A DNA stretch of 64,000 bases from Buttiauxella agrestis ATCC 33320 (GCA_024169445.1 JALKFA010000002.1:62001-126000); one strand, 5' to 3'. Shown: positions 18,187 to 27,923, counted from the first letter of the stretch. The notes: generated by a model from the sequence alone, not told the origin. Made by a program: numbers and translations.

Positions 18187-18413
18187 TCAAGACTGAGATC
18201 AGCAAACATTTGTTTGAGACGGCGGTTTTCATCCTCCAGGTCTTTCATCTTTTTAATATCAGAGGCTTCCATCCCGCCGTACTTTGCTTTCCAGTTGTAG
18301 TACGAAGCCTCCGATATTCCGGCTTCACGGCAGACATCCTTGACCGTACGTCCGGCTTCAACAGACTTCAGAACGGCGATGATCTGGTGCTCAGTGAATC
18401 GGGCTTTACGCAT
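18147..18413 (-). CDS. IS3-family OrfA, copy 1
   Basis: 88 residues: helix-turn-helix (FTEHQIIAVLKSVEAGRTV, then CREAGISEASYYNWKAKYGG) followed by a short coiled coil. The protein is identical to that at 42634-42900. The ATG follows CTGAGGAGATCGCC, a good ribosome binding site. It binds the terminal repeats. Confidence 0.93.
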   Translation of the reverse strand: MRKARFTEHQIIAVLKSVEAGRTVKDVCREAGISEASYYNWKAKYGGMEASDIKKMKDLEDENRRLKQMFADLSLECRALKDVIEKKL

Positions 18414-18504
18414 GGCGATCTCCTCAGGGGGACATAATCAGTATGTCGGAAGATCTCTAAAAGTGAATGGTTCGTTTTACCGGGATACTTACAGGTTGGC
18501 TGTA

Positions 18505-18957
18505 TCTGACCGTCGTTGTTGGTCTGTTATCACGGAAAGACATCGTCTGGTCATTGTAACCCCGGATGACAAAAGACATTGTCGTGAAAGCACTTTTGAT
18601 GGTCTTGTGACAGCGTAATCCTCAAATACAGGTGCTGGTTCACTCAAATCAGGGCAGTCAGTATACAAGCCATGAGTCTCAGTCGTTCCTGAAATCACAC
18701 GGTCTGGACGGTAGCATGAATCGTCGCGGTAACTGCCACGACAACGCGGTTACAGAAAGTTTTTTCCAGCTACTGAAACGCGAACGGACAAAGAAAAGGT
18801 CTACGGAACGCGGGAAGAAGCACGCAGCATTATTTTTGATTACATTGAAATATCTTATAACTGTAAGCGTCGGCATGGTTCGAGCAATCAGATGCCACCG
18901 GCTGAATATGAAAATCAATATTACCAACGGCTCAGAAGTGTGTAGATTATCCGTGGC
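18505..18957 (+). pseudogene. Remnant of a second IS3-family transposase ('IS-B'), orfB 3' part
   Basis: The plus strand encodes fragments of a DDE transposase: HSNQGSQYTSHESQSFLKSH, GNCHDNAVTESFFQLLKRER, then after a frame change a segment like YNCKRRHGSSNQMPPAEYEN. Stops and at least one frameshift break it. The end sequence with GTGTAGATTATCCGTGGC recurs as short remnants at 30335-30413 and 60025-60150. Confidence 0.75.
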
Positions 18958-18959
18958 GA

Positions 18960-19143
18960 CCCAGGGTGACTGATAATGGATATGCTAATCTTAGCGAATC
19001 CAGCGCAGAGATAACGAATTACATAACGGGATGTTACAGCCAGCTCAGACCTCATCAATATAATGGAGGTCTGACGCCGAATGAATCAGAACGATTGTTC
19101 TGGAAAAACTCTAAAACCATAGCCAATTTTTACTATCACTACA
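18960..19143 (+). mobile_element. Remnant of IS-A, 3' end, inverted relative to 16783-17147
   Basis: Encodes the tail of the IS-A OrfB (QLRPHQYNGGLTPNESERLF) and ends ACTCTAAAACCATAGCCAATTTT. It is the reverse complement of 16790-16930 apart from scattered changes. Confidence 0.75.
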
Positions 19144-19273
19144 TATAAATATAGTATCGTCGTCAATTTTTTTTGTGTCTCATTATGGATGGGGTGTGAG
19201 TTATCATTATCCTAACTATATCATTATACTCATGGACCCAGGGTGTGTAATAGAAATAGAAAAGGAAAATACT

Positions 19274-19834
19274 ATGAAAAGGTTTTTAGGATCTTCACTG
19301 TTAACTGTTTTAGTTTTATCAGCATTTGGTGCGCAAGCTGCCACAACGGGCAATAATACAGCAACAATGAGTTTCACTGGTGAAGTATTACCAACACAAG
19401 ATAACTGTTCTATCGCCGCTCCAGCGACATTGAACCTGGGAAGCGTTGATCTACTCCCACTTGAGAAAATGACGCCTGCATCTGAAACATCTGAAGCCAA
19501 AGCTTTTACGGTAAAGATTTCTGGCTGTGGCGTAGGCCAGAGAGTTCAACTTCATTTTAATGCAGTAGAGGATACATACAATCCATCCCTTTTTGCTAAT
19601 TCAACTGCAGTTGGAAATGCAAAACATGCGGGAGTTGTAATTCATGAGCATGCGACTGATGGCAGTGTAAGTCTGATCAATCCTGAGGATGGAGTGTCAT
19701 CCGAAAGTCTCATCGGTGATGATGGTGAAGCTGTTAAATCTTTCACTGCGAATATCAGTCCAGAGCAAAATGGGATGAGTATTACAGCTGGTAAAATTGC
19801 AGTTACTGCAACAATGACACTGGAAACAATTTAA
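19274..19834 (+). CDS. Fimbrial subunit (operon 3, first)
   Basis: 186 residues from the ATG at 19274, chosen because AAAGGAAAAT lies just upstream and the protein then opens with a clean signal peptide (MKRFLGSSLLTVLVLSAFGAQA). The pilin features are MSFTGEVLPTQDNCSI, a second Cys in ISGCGVGQ and a C-terminal strand ending TATMTLETI. It is paralogous to the next gene (19896-20441). It is the first gene after the IS-laden stretch, so its promoter lies in 19149-19273 or within IS DNA. Confidence 0.9.
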   Translation: MKRFLGSSLLTVLVLSAFGAQAATTGNNTATMSFTGEVLPTQDNCSIAAPATLNLGSVDLLPLEKMTPASETSEAKAFTVKISGCGVGQRVQLHFNAVEDTYNPSLFANSTAVGNAKHAGVVIHEHATDGSVSLINPEDGVSSESLIGDDGEAVKSFTANISPEQNGMSITAGKIAVTATMTLETI

Positions 19835-19895
19835 ATTATAGTTGTTAGAAAATCGATAGATAAAATATTTATTTAAGTTAGGAGTAATTTATATT

Positions 19896-20441
19896 ATGAA
19901 AAAGACATTTAAATTAGCACTATTATCATCTTTGCTGCTTTCGGCGGCTGGGTCATTCGCAGCAGCACCATCAGCAAATATGACTTTCACAGGTGTAATT
20001 ACACCAACCGTAAATAATTGTTCAATTAATGCACCTGCGACTTTGGACTTAGGCGCAATCTCAATTAATGATATTGTAGGTGTTGAGCCTGCCAGTGAGT
20101 TTAGGTCAACAGCATTCACCGTTAATGTAGCTGGTTGTACAGAAGGGCAGCATGTGCAAATCCATCTGAACGCTACGCCAGACTCACGCAACCAACAGAT
20201 GTTGGCCAATTCTGAGGGATCAGGTAGTGCCGTATATGCTGGCGTTGCTGTTCATGAACATGTGGGGGGCGCGATTACACTTATTGATCCGAGTAACGGA
20301 GCTGCCACAGAAGATGTTGTCGATGAAAGTGGTAATGTTTCCCATGCTTTCACAGCAAGTATTACTCCTGTTAGTTCATCCGTTGGGGTTGCGCCCGGTA
20401 CTGTTTCGGTAGCTGCAACATTAACTCTCGAAGCTATTTAA
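19896..20441 (+). CDS. Fimbrial subunit (operon 3, second)
   Basis: 181 residues with a signal peptide ending AAGSFAAAP, MTFTGVITPTVNNCSI, a second Cys in VAGCTEGQ and the end strand AATLTLEAI. Related to the preceding subunit along its whole length (APATLDLGAI against APATLNLGSV), so operon 3 also carries a duplicated pair, but an old one. The ribosome binding site is TTAGGAGTAA. A palindromic hairpin follows at 20552 before the chaperone. Confidence 0.9.
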   Translation: MKKTFKLALLSSLLLSAAGSFAAAPSANMTFTGVITPTVNNCSINAPATLDLGAISINDIVGVEPASEFRSTAFTVNVAGCTEGQHVQIHLNATPDSRNQQMLANSEGSGSAVYAGVAVHEHVGGAITLIDPSNGAATEDVVDESGNVSHAFTASITPVSSSVGVAPGTVSVAATLTLEAI

Positions 20442-20551
20442 CTCAGTCCGAATTATTTAAAACTCGGCAACCTGAGTGAGTAGTATTGTCGTCAGAGATT
20501 ACGACGGCTTTGTCTGAAGTATTTTCTTATGCCAATATAACAAATTCATGA

Positions 20552-20576
20552 GACCGATAGCATAATGCTATCGGTC
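20552..20576 (+). terminator. Attenuator-like hairpin between subunits and chaperone (operon 3)
   Basis: GACCGATAGCAT, one base, then ATGCTATCGGTC gives a near-perfect 12-bp palindrome, followed by AAAAATTTTC. The position matches the attenuator of operon 2, but the U-tract is short, so it may be a weak terminator or an mRNA-stabilising 3' end. Confidence 0.55.
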
Positions 20577-20596
20577 AAAAATTTTCGGTATATGTT

Positions 20597-21295
20597 ATGA
20601 TTAAAGTATATAAAATTTTCCCGTTAATATTTCTCTCTGGCTATGCAACCATAACTTCAGCAGCAGTTGACCTTAGTTCGTCAAGGGTCATCTATCATGC
20701 TGAAAATAGTGGTGAAGACATCCGTGTGAAGAATAATAGCTCGTCTCCTTATTTAGTACAGACATGGGTCGATTCTGGCCCTAAGCAAAAGGACACGCCA
20801 TTTGTCACTGCGCCCCCGCTTTTTAGACTAAACGCATCTAATGAAAGCAAAATAAGCATTATGTATATTGGAGGAGGTTTGCCTGAATCTGAAGAATCAC
20901 TATTTTGGTTAAATGTTAAATCAATTCCTTCTGTGAATGAAAAAATGAGTGAGAATAAGGTTATTCTGGCCGTTAATCACAGGGTAAAACTTATATTCCG
21001 CCCGGAAGGTCTTTCTGGTGATTCGGCAACTGCAATTAAAAATGTCTCCTGGAAAAGATCTGCTGCTGATACACTGGAAGCAACAAATGATTCGTCTTTT
21101 TATGTGACCTTGAACCAAGTAATAATCAATGGGAAAACTGTTCCAATATCTCTTGAGCCAGATAATTCAACACTTGCCCCCCATAGTTCACATACATATT
21201 CTGTCAATTCTGTATTAGGTGAACACCCCAATATTATTTGGCGAGCGATTAACGATTCAGGTGTCCAGTCTGAGCAGTTCAAGAAGACAATTTGA
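20597..21295 (+). CDS. Periplasmic fimbrial chaperone (PapD family, operon 3)
   Basis: 232 residues. The signal peptide ends near TITSAAVD, then SSRVIYHAEN with the conserved Arg, FVTAPPLFRLNASNES, EESLFWLNVKSIPS and NHRVKLIFRPEGL with the conserved Lys. Usher translation starts 22 bases downstream. The chaperone role is as in the other operons, specific to its own subunits. Confidence 0.95.
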   Translation: MIKVYKIFPLIFLSGYATITSAAVDLSSSRVIYHAENSGEDIRVKNNSSSPYLVQTWVDSGPKQKDTPFVTAPPLFRLNASNESKISIMYIGGGLPESEESLFWLNVKSIPSVNEKMSENKVILAVNHRVKLIFRPEGLSGDSATAIKNVSWKRSAADTLEATNDSSFYVTLNQVIINGKTVPISLEPDNSTLAPHSSHTYSVNSVLGEHPNIIWRAINDSGVQSEQFKKTI

Positions 21296-21317
21296 AGGTT
21301 CGTAACAATTATACCCT

Positions 21318-23819
21318 ATGTTTGACAATAACCAACATTTTGTAAATTTATTTCTACTAAAAATACTAATAGTAGGCGGGGGGATTTTAATCTCTTTACG
21401 GTCTATAGCTGACGACTATTTTGACCCGTCACTGCTGGAAACGGTAAACCACGTTGCACCGATGACAGACCTATCATCTTTTACTAAAAATGAACAGTTG
21501 CCAGGTAAATACCGAGTAAAGTTAGATATTAATAATGAATTTTCTGAACAGCGCATTGTTAATTTTATACTAGGGTCTAACGGGCAACTCACTGCATGCT
21601 TTACTCTAAATGAGTATGCCGAGATGGGCATTGATCCTCATTCACCCTTACTAAAGAAGAGTGGTAAAGTTCTTTCAGAAGCATGTTTGCCATTATCTGA
21701 ACTCATTGAGGGAGGGACAGAACAGTTTGACTTCTCTGATCTGCATTTAAGACTATCAATCCCTCAAATTGCTTTAACACAACAAATAAAAAATGAGGCA
21801 CCTGAGAGTCTATGGGATGAAGGTATTACTGCATTTACATCAGATTATCGTCTCAACGGATCTTTAAAGCATTCGCACGGTGATTCTTTATTTTCTCCTG
21901 AAAGTGAAAACGATGTTTTTCTCGATTGGCGTAATGGTTTCAATTTTGGTGCTTGGCGTTTAAGAAACTATTCGTCCTGGTCGAATGAAAATAACTGGAG
22001 TAATTTATCTACTTATATCGAGAGATCAATCCATTCACTTAAAAGTGAATTGACAGTTGGAGATTTTTCTACATCACAGAATCTATTTGATAGTTTATCT
22101 CTTCGTGGAGTTCAGTTAGCTTCAGACCCATCAATGCTTCCTGAAAGTATCAATGGTTTTGCACCAATTATTCGTGGTATCGCGAAAAGTAATGCGCAAG
22201 TCACAGTCAGGAATGCTGGGAATATTTTATATCAGACTAATGTCCCTCCGGGACCGTTTGCACTAACAGATATTGTTCCCGTGTCAGACGGTGGAGAGCT
22301 AAATGTCACAATAAAAGAAGCTGATGGTTCAGAAAATAACTTTAGTGTCCCCTACGCAACAGTACCTTTGTTACAACGAGCTGGGCAAATGAGTTTTGGT
22401 CTTGCATTAGGGCAATATCGGCAAAGTTCACAATCAAGTCATCCTTATATATTGCAAAATAGTTTGGCATATGGCTTGCCATTCAATTTGACCGCCTTAG
22501 GTGGAGGGCAAATAAGCGAAGATTATCGTGCAATCAGTCTTGGTTTGGGCCTTGATGCTGGGGTTTTTGGTGGCTTCTCAATTTCTCTAGTCCATGAAAG
22601 AACGACTCCCGTATATGATGACCACCAGTCCAAGGGAGCGTCAATTAGTTTAGACTACGCAAAAGAAATAGGTGTAAGCAATACGACGCTCCAAATTAGT
22701 AATAAGAACTTTAATGACCACTATTTATCTTTTCAGGATTCTCAGGATATTAATAATGACATTTCGCCTCCTAAAAATCAGCAGGCAATAAATATCAATC
22801 AACCGATTGATGATAGTGGGGATAGCCTGTTCTTATCTTTTAACAGAACTGGGTATCAGTCATCTGCAGATCATCTATATCAGGCAGGGTTCAATGGTTC
22901 TGTTCATGGTATTAGTTATACGTTCTCATTGAGTGAAACAAAATCCGCTGAAGAAATAGACTGGGATAAGCAAGTGGCATTAAATATAGCTATCCCTTTT
23001 TCATTGTTCTCACAATCTCAGACTGAGCCCCATACTGGTAATGTTTCATATATGGTCACAAATGATACTAAAAACTCCACAACCCAACAACTCTCGGTGT
23101 CGGACTCCTTGAATGATGACAATACTTTAACTTATTCTGCAACCGCAGGGTATGCTAACGATGGAAGTGGTTCTACAGGGGCTTTGAATGTTACAAACAA
23201 AAATTCGAAGGTAGAAGCTTCAATTGGATATAATATCGATGGTAAGCAAAGAGAGCTTACTTACGCTGTTTCAGGTGGTTTAATAATTCATTCGGGAGGA
23301 ATGACATTACATCAATATTTGGAAAGTGCTTCTGCTTTAGTTAACGTTCCAGGAGGTAAGAATATTGGTATATCAAACACGTCAGGTATTGCAATAGATG
23401 ATTATGGCTATGCTGTCTTACCTGATATTTCTCCGTATCGTAAAGATGAAATTCAACTTGTTTTACCGGATGGAATTGGAGATGACGTAGATATACCAAA
23501 TCTCTCTAAAAGCGTAGTGCCAACCAAAGATGCAATAGTATTGGTTAATTTTACTACTCATATCGGACGTAAAATGATCGTGACATTAGAAAGCGATACT
23601 TTCACTATTCCCTTCGGTACACGAGTTTCGTTCGATAATAAAGAAACTTATTTCTATGTGGCCGACCGTGGGTTGGTTTTTGTTACAGGAATGCCTGAAT
23701 CCGGTGTATTGACCGCAGACCTAGGGGAAGGGAAAACGTGTAAAGCAGAATTTTCTCTCCCACCACATAAATCTGAGAACACAAAAAGTATCGATAGAGT
23801 AACATTGTTATGCAAATGA
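21318..23819 (+). CDS. Fimbrial outer-membrane usher (operon 3)
   Basis: 833 residues, full length. N-terminal domain with YFDPSLLETVNH and an unusual Cys pair (LTACFTL, SEACLPL), a barrel interrupted by the plug (NVPPGPFALTDIV), and C-terminal domains with SGIAIDDYGYAVLPDISPYRK. Cys residues in GKTCKAEF and LLCK form the C-terminal pair. It is more diverged from the operon 1 and 2 ushers than those are from each other. Its last 10 bases overlap the adhesin start. Confidence 0.96.
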   Translation: MFDNNQHFVNLFLLKILIVGGGILISLRSIADDYFDPSLLETVNHVAPMTDLSSFTKNEQLPGKYRVKLDINNEFSEQRIVNFILGSNGQLTACFTLNEYAEMGIDPHSPLLKKSGKVLSEACLPLSELIEGGTEQFDFSDLHLRLSIPQIALTQQIKNEAPESLWDEGITAFTSDYRLNGSLKHSHGDSLFSPESENDVFLDWRNGFNFGAWRLRNYSSWSNENNWSNLSTYIERSIHSLKSELTVGDFSTSQNLFDSLSLRGVQLASDPSMLPESINGFAPIIRGIAKSNAQVTVRNAGNILYQTNVPPGPFALTDIVPVSDGGELNVTIKEADGSENNFSVPYATVPLLQRAGQMSFGLALGQYRQSSQSSHPYILQNSLAYGLPFNLTALGGGQISEDYRAISLGLGLDAGVFGGFSISLVHERTTPVYDDHQSKGASISLDYAKEIGVSNTTLQISNKNFNDHYLSFQDSQDINNDISPPKNQQAININQPIDDSGDSLFLSFNRTGYQSSADHLYQAGFNGSVHGISYTFSLSETKSAEEIDWDKQVALNIAIPFSLFSQSQTEPHTGNVSYMVTNDTKNSTTQQLSVSDSLNDDNTLTYSATAGYANDGSGSTGALNVTNKNSKVEASIGYNIDGKQRELTYAVSGGLIIHSGGMTLHQYLESASALVNVPGGKNIGISNTSGIAIDDYGYAVLPDISPYRKDEIQLVLPDGIGDDVDIPNLSKSVVPTKDAIVLVNFTTHIGRKMIVTLESDTFTIPFGTRVSFDNKETYFYVADRGLVFVTGMPESGVLTADLGEGKTCKAEFSLPPHKSENTKSIDRVTLLCK

Positions 23820-24799
23820 ACAACCTAATACCCAGAGTATTTAAAGCTCTTTCTTTACTTGTCATTTTAGTTCAGGCCTCATGTTCATTTGCATGTGGAG
23901 GACATCTACAATTAAGAGTTAATGCCAATCTGAACTCCGATGTAATTCATGCTGACACTGGTTCAGTAATATATAAACTGGAAGGTACGTTAGCGTCTCT
24001 AACATCATCAAACATTAAAATACAATGTGAAAAGGAATTAAATCCACTCACGAAAAATATATCGATTATTTCCATAGGGAGAATGAGTGGCATTTCTACT
24101 GGTAAGAGGGTGTATGCCACAAATTTGCCCGGTGTTGGCATCCGTATTTCTGTTGCCAAAAAATCGTCTCAGGGTTTTCAATGGCAACCGTTACCATTTT
24201 CCTCACAAGACACGTTGGCTTCAGGTCTTAGCGCTTCCGATTTTTCTGTACGAATAGAATTGATCAAGACGAGTGAGGTTATGAGGCATGGTGTTATTTT
24301 CTATCATGAAGGGAATGCATTAATAATGCGATCTAACGGAGGCTATTCTCCAACAGCAGTTGATGTTACCGTCATCGCAAATCTAAGTCCTGGTACATGT
24401 AGAATCCTGACTGACACGATAAACGTTGCTATGGGGTCGACAAATGTAGATGAATTCAAAACTGGCACTGGAATTCCTAATTCAATACATCAGTTTTCTG
24501 TTCCTGTACATTGTGAAAATGTTAATAGTGTTTTCTTTTCTATTCATGGGAAAAGGGTTGAGAGTAGTAATACCATACTATCGTTACTATCTGGTTCTGA
24601 TAATGCAAAAGGAATAGGAATACAAATTCTTTATGAAGGTTCCCCTGTGGTTATTGGTCGGCCAATAAATATTTCATCAGATTTCACACAAGCAGAAAAC
24701 TTAGATGTATCCTTTTCTGCAAGATTTGTTACCACTGCTAACGCAGTTTTGGCTGGTAAGGTGAATTGTGTGGCTACCATAAGAATTGATTACATATAG
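23810..24799 (+). CDS. Two-domain fimbrial adhesin (operon 3)
   Basis: 329 residues. The start overlaps the usher end by 10 bases. The signal peptide ends near SCSFACGG. The pilin half begins near residue 195 (CRILTDTINVAMGS) and ends SARFVTTANAVLAGK...TIRIDYI. The two-domain layout matches the tip adhesins of operons 1 and 2, but the N-terminal domain has no evident similarity to theirs by eye, so a different receptor is likely. Confidence 0.85.
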   Translation: MQMNNLIPRVFKALSLLVILVQASCSFACGGHLQLRVNANLNSDVIHADTGSVIYKLEGTLASLTSSNIKIQCEKELNPLTKNISIISIGRMSGISTGKRVYATNLPGVGIRISVAKKSSQGFQWQPLPFSSQDTLASGLSASDFSVRIELIKTSEVMRHGVIFYHEGNALIMRSNGGYSPTAVDVTVIANLSPGTCRILTDTINVAMGSTNVDEFKTGTGIPNSIHQFSVPVHCENVNSVFFSIHGKRVESSNTILSLLSGSDNAKGIGIQILYEGSPVVIGRPINISSDFTQAENLDVSFSARFVTTANAVLAGKVNCVATIRIDYI

Positions 24800-25059
24800 A
24801 CAGCATTCGTTCTTCCAGGTGCTAATATGCAAGGTTGTGTGGTTATTCTCATTGGAAGGTATATATGGAATGCTGATGCGATAAATTGATGGAGGCAGTT
24901 ATCAATGGATTATCGTGATATATCACTTTTTCATGATACCCGTCGGCGTATCTTGTGTTCACTTTGCTATCTGATGGAAGTATCCCCCAATCTTTGCAGA
25001 TTGATGGCATTGTCTCCTTGCTTGTATCCAGTAGTAGGGCTAACAATATTAAGTTGTTG

Positions 25060-25080
25060 ACCTATCCAGTATGGATAGGT
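25060..25080 (+). terminator. Hairpin downstream of operon 3
   Basis: ACCTATCCA, GTA, TGGATAGGT forms a perfect 9-bp stem followed by TTGTTTGTC. It is about 260 bases after the adhesin stop; the stretch 24800-25059 holds no other feature that I can support. Confidence 0.5.
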
Positions 25081-25241
25081 TTGTTTGTCAAACAATATTC
25101 TGTCCGATTGTGGATGTGCATCAGCATTTATAGCTAAATTATTAGCAGCGTAAAATCATTAATATCGTCGTGTTACTTTGCGGGTAACATGAATAAATAT
25201 AATATCGCCACGTATGCTTGCTCGACGAAATTCGGGATTTT

Positions 25242-25345
25242 TTGCCTTTTAGTTCAGATGGTAAAAGCATACCAAAAATAGTATTAGGTAGATCAAGTAG
25301 CATTTAAGTTGAACGTGCAGGCTTCGATTCCGGTAGTCGGCACCA
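25242..25345 (+). pseudogene. Degenerate tRNA-like sequence
   Basis: Starts TTGCCTTTTAGTTCAGATGG like a tRNA 5' end and finishes with TTCGATTCC, then GGTAGTCGGCACCA, like a T-arm, acceptor and encoded CCA. Only about four acceptor pairs form (TGCC/GGCA), and the T stem does not pair, so it is not a working tRNA. It directly precedes the C4-type RNA, as tRNA-derived sequence often does at phage junctions. Confidence 0.35.
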
Positions 25346-25354
25346 AACATTATA

Positions 25355-25463
25355 TGCGGTGAATCCCCCTAAGCGGAGGGGCGTAAACAGTAAAAGTGTT
25401 GCTTAAAAGTACGCGAGCTATGGAGGCTGTCCAAAAGCTCACCGGGAGGCACCCGGCACCGCA
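25355..25463 (+). ncRNA. C4-type antisense RNA (phage P1/P7 c4-like)
   Basis: TGCGGTG (25355-25361) pairs with CACCGCA (25457-25463) to close the structure. Inside are a hairpin CCCCT/AGGGG (25366-25381) and a hairpin CCGGG/CCCGG (25442-25456). This layout and the sequence GGTGAATCCCCCT...GCACCCGGCACCGC match the phage C4 antisense RNA family as I know it. In phages it blocks translation of an antirepressor region. The downstream ORF here is truncated, so the RNA is probably a relic. Confidence 0.65.
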
Positions 25464-25486
25464 CACCTAATTGTGGTTTTCATATA

Positions 25487-25638
25487 ATGGCTTTAATCTC
25501 AACCTTCCAAGCTTTTGATACGGACTGCCCCATATTACAGCTTTTCAGCCTGCGAAGAAGGGGGTTACCTGGAGTGGCTGGAAAGCTCTCAGATAAAGTT
25601 CACTTTTTTAATGGATATATAAATGAAACGCAGACCGC
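25487..25638 (+). pseudogene. Truncated phage ORF after the C4-type RNA
   Basis: An ATG at 25487 opens a frame beginning MALISTFQAFDTDCP and containing FSLRRRGLPGVAGKLSDKVHFF, a type of sequence I associate with small ORFs behind C4/ash-type leaders in enterobacterial prophages. The frame then runs into the ISNCY element, whose end is near 25639, and continues only as antisense of the transposase. I treat it as cut by the insertion. Confidence 0.4.
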
Positions 25639-27121
25639 TGTTGCGGCCAATGTTTTGCAGAATAGGGGGTTAGCGTTTCAAGCTGATTCTGAATTCTTCA
25701 GGGTTGGCCAGTACCGGATTGATGGGTTTGAGTTGCTCCTGGATTCTTGCCTGAGTTCGTTGTTTCGGCATCTTCTTGCTGCGTTCTCTTTTACCGCCCC
25801 GTTCGCGTTCATCCTGCTGAATCTTTGCGAGTTTCAGTACTTCTCCCAAACTTTTGTTGTCCACAATAGCACCATGGTCAACGATGGCCAGCTTGTCGTA
25901 GACCTGATATGACAACGTTCTGTAGCCGTATTTGAATGCAAGCTTGCCGTCCGGATAGTCGAGAACCATGTTTTTCTCACCGGCAATACGTGTGTTTTCT
26001 TCAGTCTGCTCAATCAGATAGAGCATCTCATCGTACTGAAATGTTAGTGGTTTAGAGAGTGCGTGCAGTTCCTGCTAGGCAAAAATATCATCCAGTTCGG
26101 ACTGTGATTCATCGACTGGACGGTGGAGGTTTTTAGGGTATTGAGGTGCTTTAGCAAAGCGTCGGTTAAAGTCCTGAATAAAGGTTTCAAGCCAGGCATT
26201 TGCTTCTTCAATACCAGTAATGTTCTCGAGCCGCATTTCCTTTATTAGGCGGTCCTGAAGGGTCTGGTTAGCACGCTCAACGCGGCCTTTAGCCTGAGAA
26301 CTGTTCGCGCATATGAGGTCAATATTGAGGTCATGAAGAACACGGCCAAACTGAGTGGTGCCGGTACGACGGGTTTCTGCCTGACTGACACGGAAAACAG
26401 CATGTTTGTCACTGTAGAACGCGACAGGCTTTCCGTGTTTATCAAGGTATTCACGCGTGGCCAGCATGTAATCGAAGGCAGATTCTGTTTCGCAGAAGCG
26501 CAGGTGCATAAGTCGGCCGGTGGCGTCATCCATGTAAACAAGAAGACAGCATTTTGATGCACGACCTTCAAACCAGTCGTGGTGAGAGCCATCAATCTGA
26601 ACAAGCTCACCAAGGCAATCACGTCGGTAACGTGGTTGATAGACCCGGGGTTTACACCGCGAGTGCGGAACCCAGAGACCATCAGCAGTCATCCATTTTC
26701 TGAGCGTTTCCACTGAGACGCGAATATTATGGCGTTCGCTGAGCTTTTCTGCGGCTAGTGTAGGTCCAAAGTCGCTGTATTTTTCACGTAGCAGCGCCAT
26801 GATCCGCAAGCGAAGTGAATCATCCAGTCGATTAGCGCCTGATTTTCCTCATCTGGTGTGAGTCAAACCATTTGCACCAGAAACACGAAAGCGGTTCATC
26901 AGTCGCTGCACCTGACGCTCAGTCAGCTGAAGTTGAGAGGCGGCATCACGGCGGCGTAAGCGTTTCTCGACAACGGCCTGGATAACCGGAAGTCTGCAAA
27001 GTTCTTTTCCTGACATAGTCACCAACATCACTGAAAGTCTCCCTGGAAGATCGGCTGGGTTGCAGATCCAGGGTGACATTATAAACTAGCGGAAAAGTGA
27101 CATTATCAAATTGCAGTAACA
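25639..27121 (-). pseudogene. ISNCY-family element with broken transposase gene
   Basis: Reads leftward. The N-terminal helix-turn-helix piece is at 27079-26849 (RRRDAASQLQLTERQVQRL), then a frameshift near 26840. The catalytic core is at 26809-26075 (IDGSHHDWFEGR, SDKHAVFRVSQ, SSQAKGRVERANQTLQDR). An in-frame TAG at 26075-26077 follows, after which the same frame continues to 25670 (FQYDEMLYLIEQ, VDHGAIVDNKSLG). Ends look like TGTTGCGG at 25639 and the complement of TGTTACTGCAA at 27121. It is related to the intact element next door but clearly a different IS. Confidence 0.8.
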
Positions 27122-27278
27122 ATCTTTGTCAAACCTCAATTAAACTGACCGTTATCTGGCTCAATTGAAATGACCATTAATCCTGTTTCTTTTCAATTAA
27201 TCACCGTGTTTTGTTTAATACCGGATGCTGAATGAAATCATTACTGATAGTCTTTTTTCAAACTGAAATAATGAGAAG

Positions 27279-27923
27279 ATGGACGTTATGTTTCGATTTG
27301 AATTAACACCGAATAATGCCGGTCTTATTTTATGGGGAGATACGGCAGCACTGGATGAATTACACCAGTTTATCCATTTCGCTGTGGACGAAAGTCCTCT
27401 GATAAAGCTTAAAGATGGCTTTATGCTGGCCCTGGCTTATGACATCCGCAAAGCCCGGGAAGGTTGTCGCCGTACTGAGCAGTATCAGTATGAAGAAGGG
27501 GATTCCTATCAGCTTTATGGCGTGGAACTGTTATGGCCACTGGTCTTGCTTCAGTCTGCAATCCTCAGACGTTCAATGAGTTACATCCAGACAGATAAAA
27601 AACAGTTATCCATTATGTATGCATTCGAGCATCTTCTGGAGTCCGCTTTACAGGAGTTTCTGCCGGGTAACCGGGCAGAAGTGATGATAAAACTGGCCAG
27701 CAGCGCAGCTGACTCTGACTTTGAATGGCTTGAGGACAACATTGACAGCCGGTGTTGTTATTTCCTCAGTCAGCCACCTGCAAAGAGAAAAGAAAAACTG
27801 GATAAGATCCTTTGCTCCTTTGATTCACTCTGGAGTCAATATGCCCGTGAAAAGCCGGATACAAAAATGCTGAATACCATGAATAATACGGAGTGGGTCT
27901 GGCCAGATACGATTCACTGGTAA
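27279..27923 (+). CDS. Passenger gene of the ISNCY element, unknown function
   Basis: 214 residues, acidic, no signal peptide or membrane segment. It begins MDVMFRFELTPNNAGLILWGD and includes YDIRKAREGCRRTEQYQYEEGD and a C-terminal KPDTKMLNTMNNTEWVWPD. It lies inside the IS, convergent to the transposase, with 44 bases between the stops, and so travels with the element. I do not recognise a fold or activity. Location inside a mobile element leaves an accessory or regulatory role for transposition, or a cargo function, open. Confidence 0.75.
   Translation: MDVMFRFELTPNNAGLILWGDTAALDELHQFIHFAVDESPLIKLKDGFMLALAYDIRKAREGCRRTEQYQYEEGDSYQLYGVELLWPLVLLQSAILRRSMSYIQTDKKQLSIMYAFEHLLESALQEFLPGNRAEVMIKLASSAADSDFEWLEDNIDSRCCYFLSQPPAKRKEKLDKILCSFDSLWSQYAREKPDTKMLNTMNNTEWVWPDTIHW

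Larger units (their letters stand above)
17286..18493 (-). mobile_element. IS3-family element, 1208 bp, copy 1 (TGTAAGTATCCC ends)
   Basis: Bounded by TGTAAGTATCCCAG at 17286 and the complement of TGTAAGTATCCCGG ending at 18493, with orfA and orfB reading leftward. A diverged copy of the same length lies at 42554-43761 and a decayed one at 48767-51012. A further stray end (TGTAAGTATCCCGC...TTATGTCC, about 17220-17285) abuts the left side, so this copy appears to have inserted beside or into an older copy. Confidence 0.9.

Noticed and set aside
25640-25912. Continuation of the frame from 25487 into the ISNCY element
   Set aside because: Beyond about 25639 the frame is only antisense of the transposase C-terminus; the phage ORF is taken to end at the insertion.
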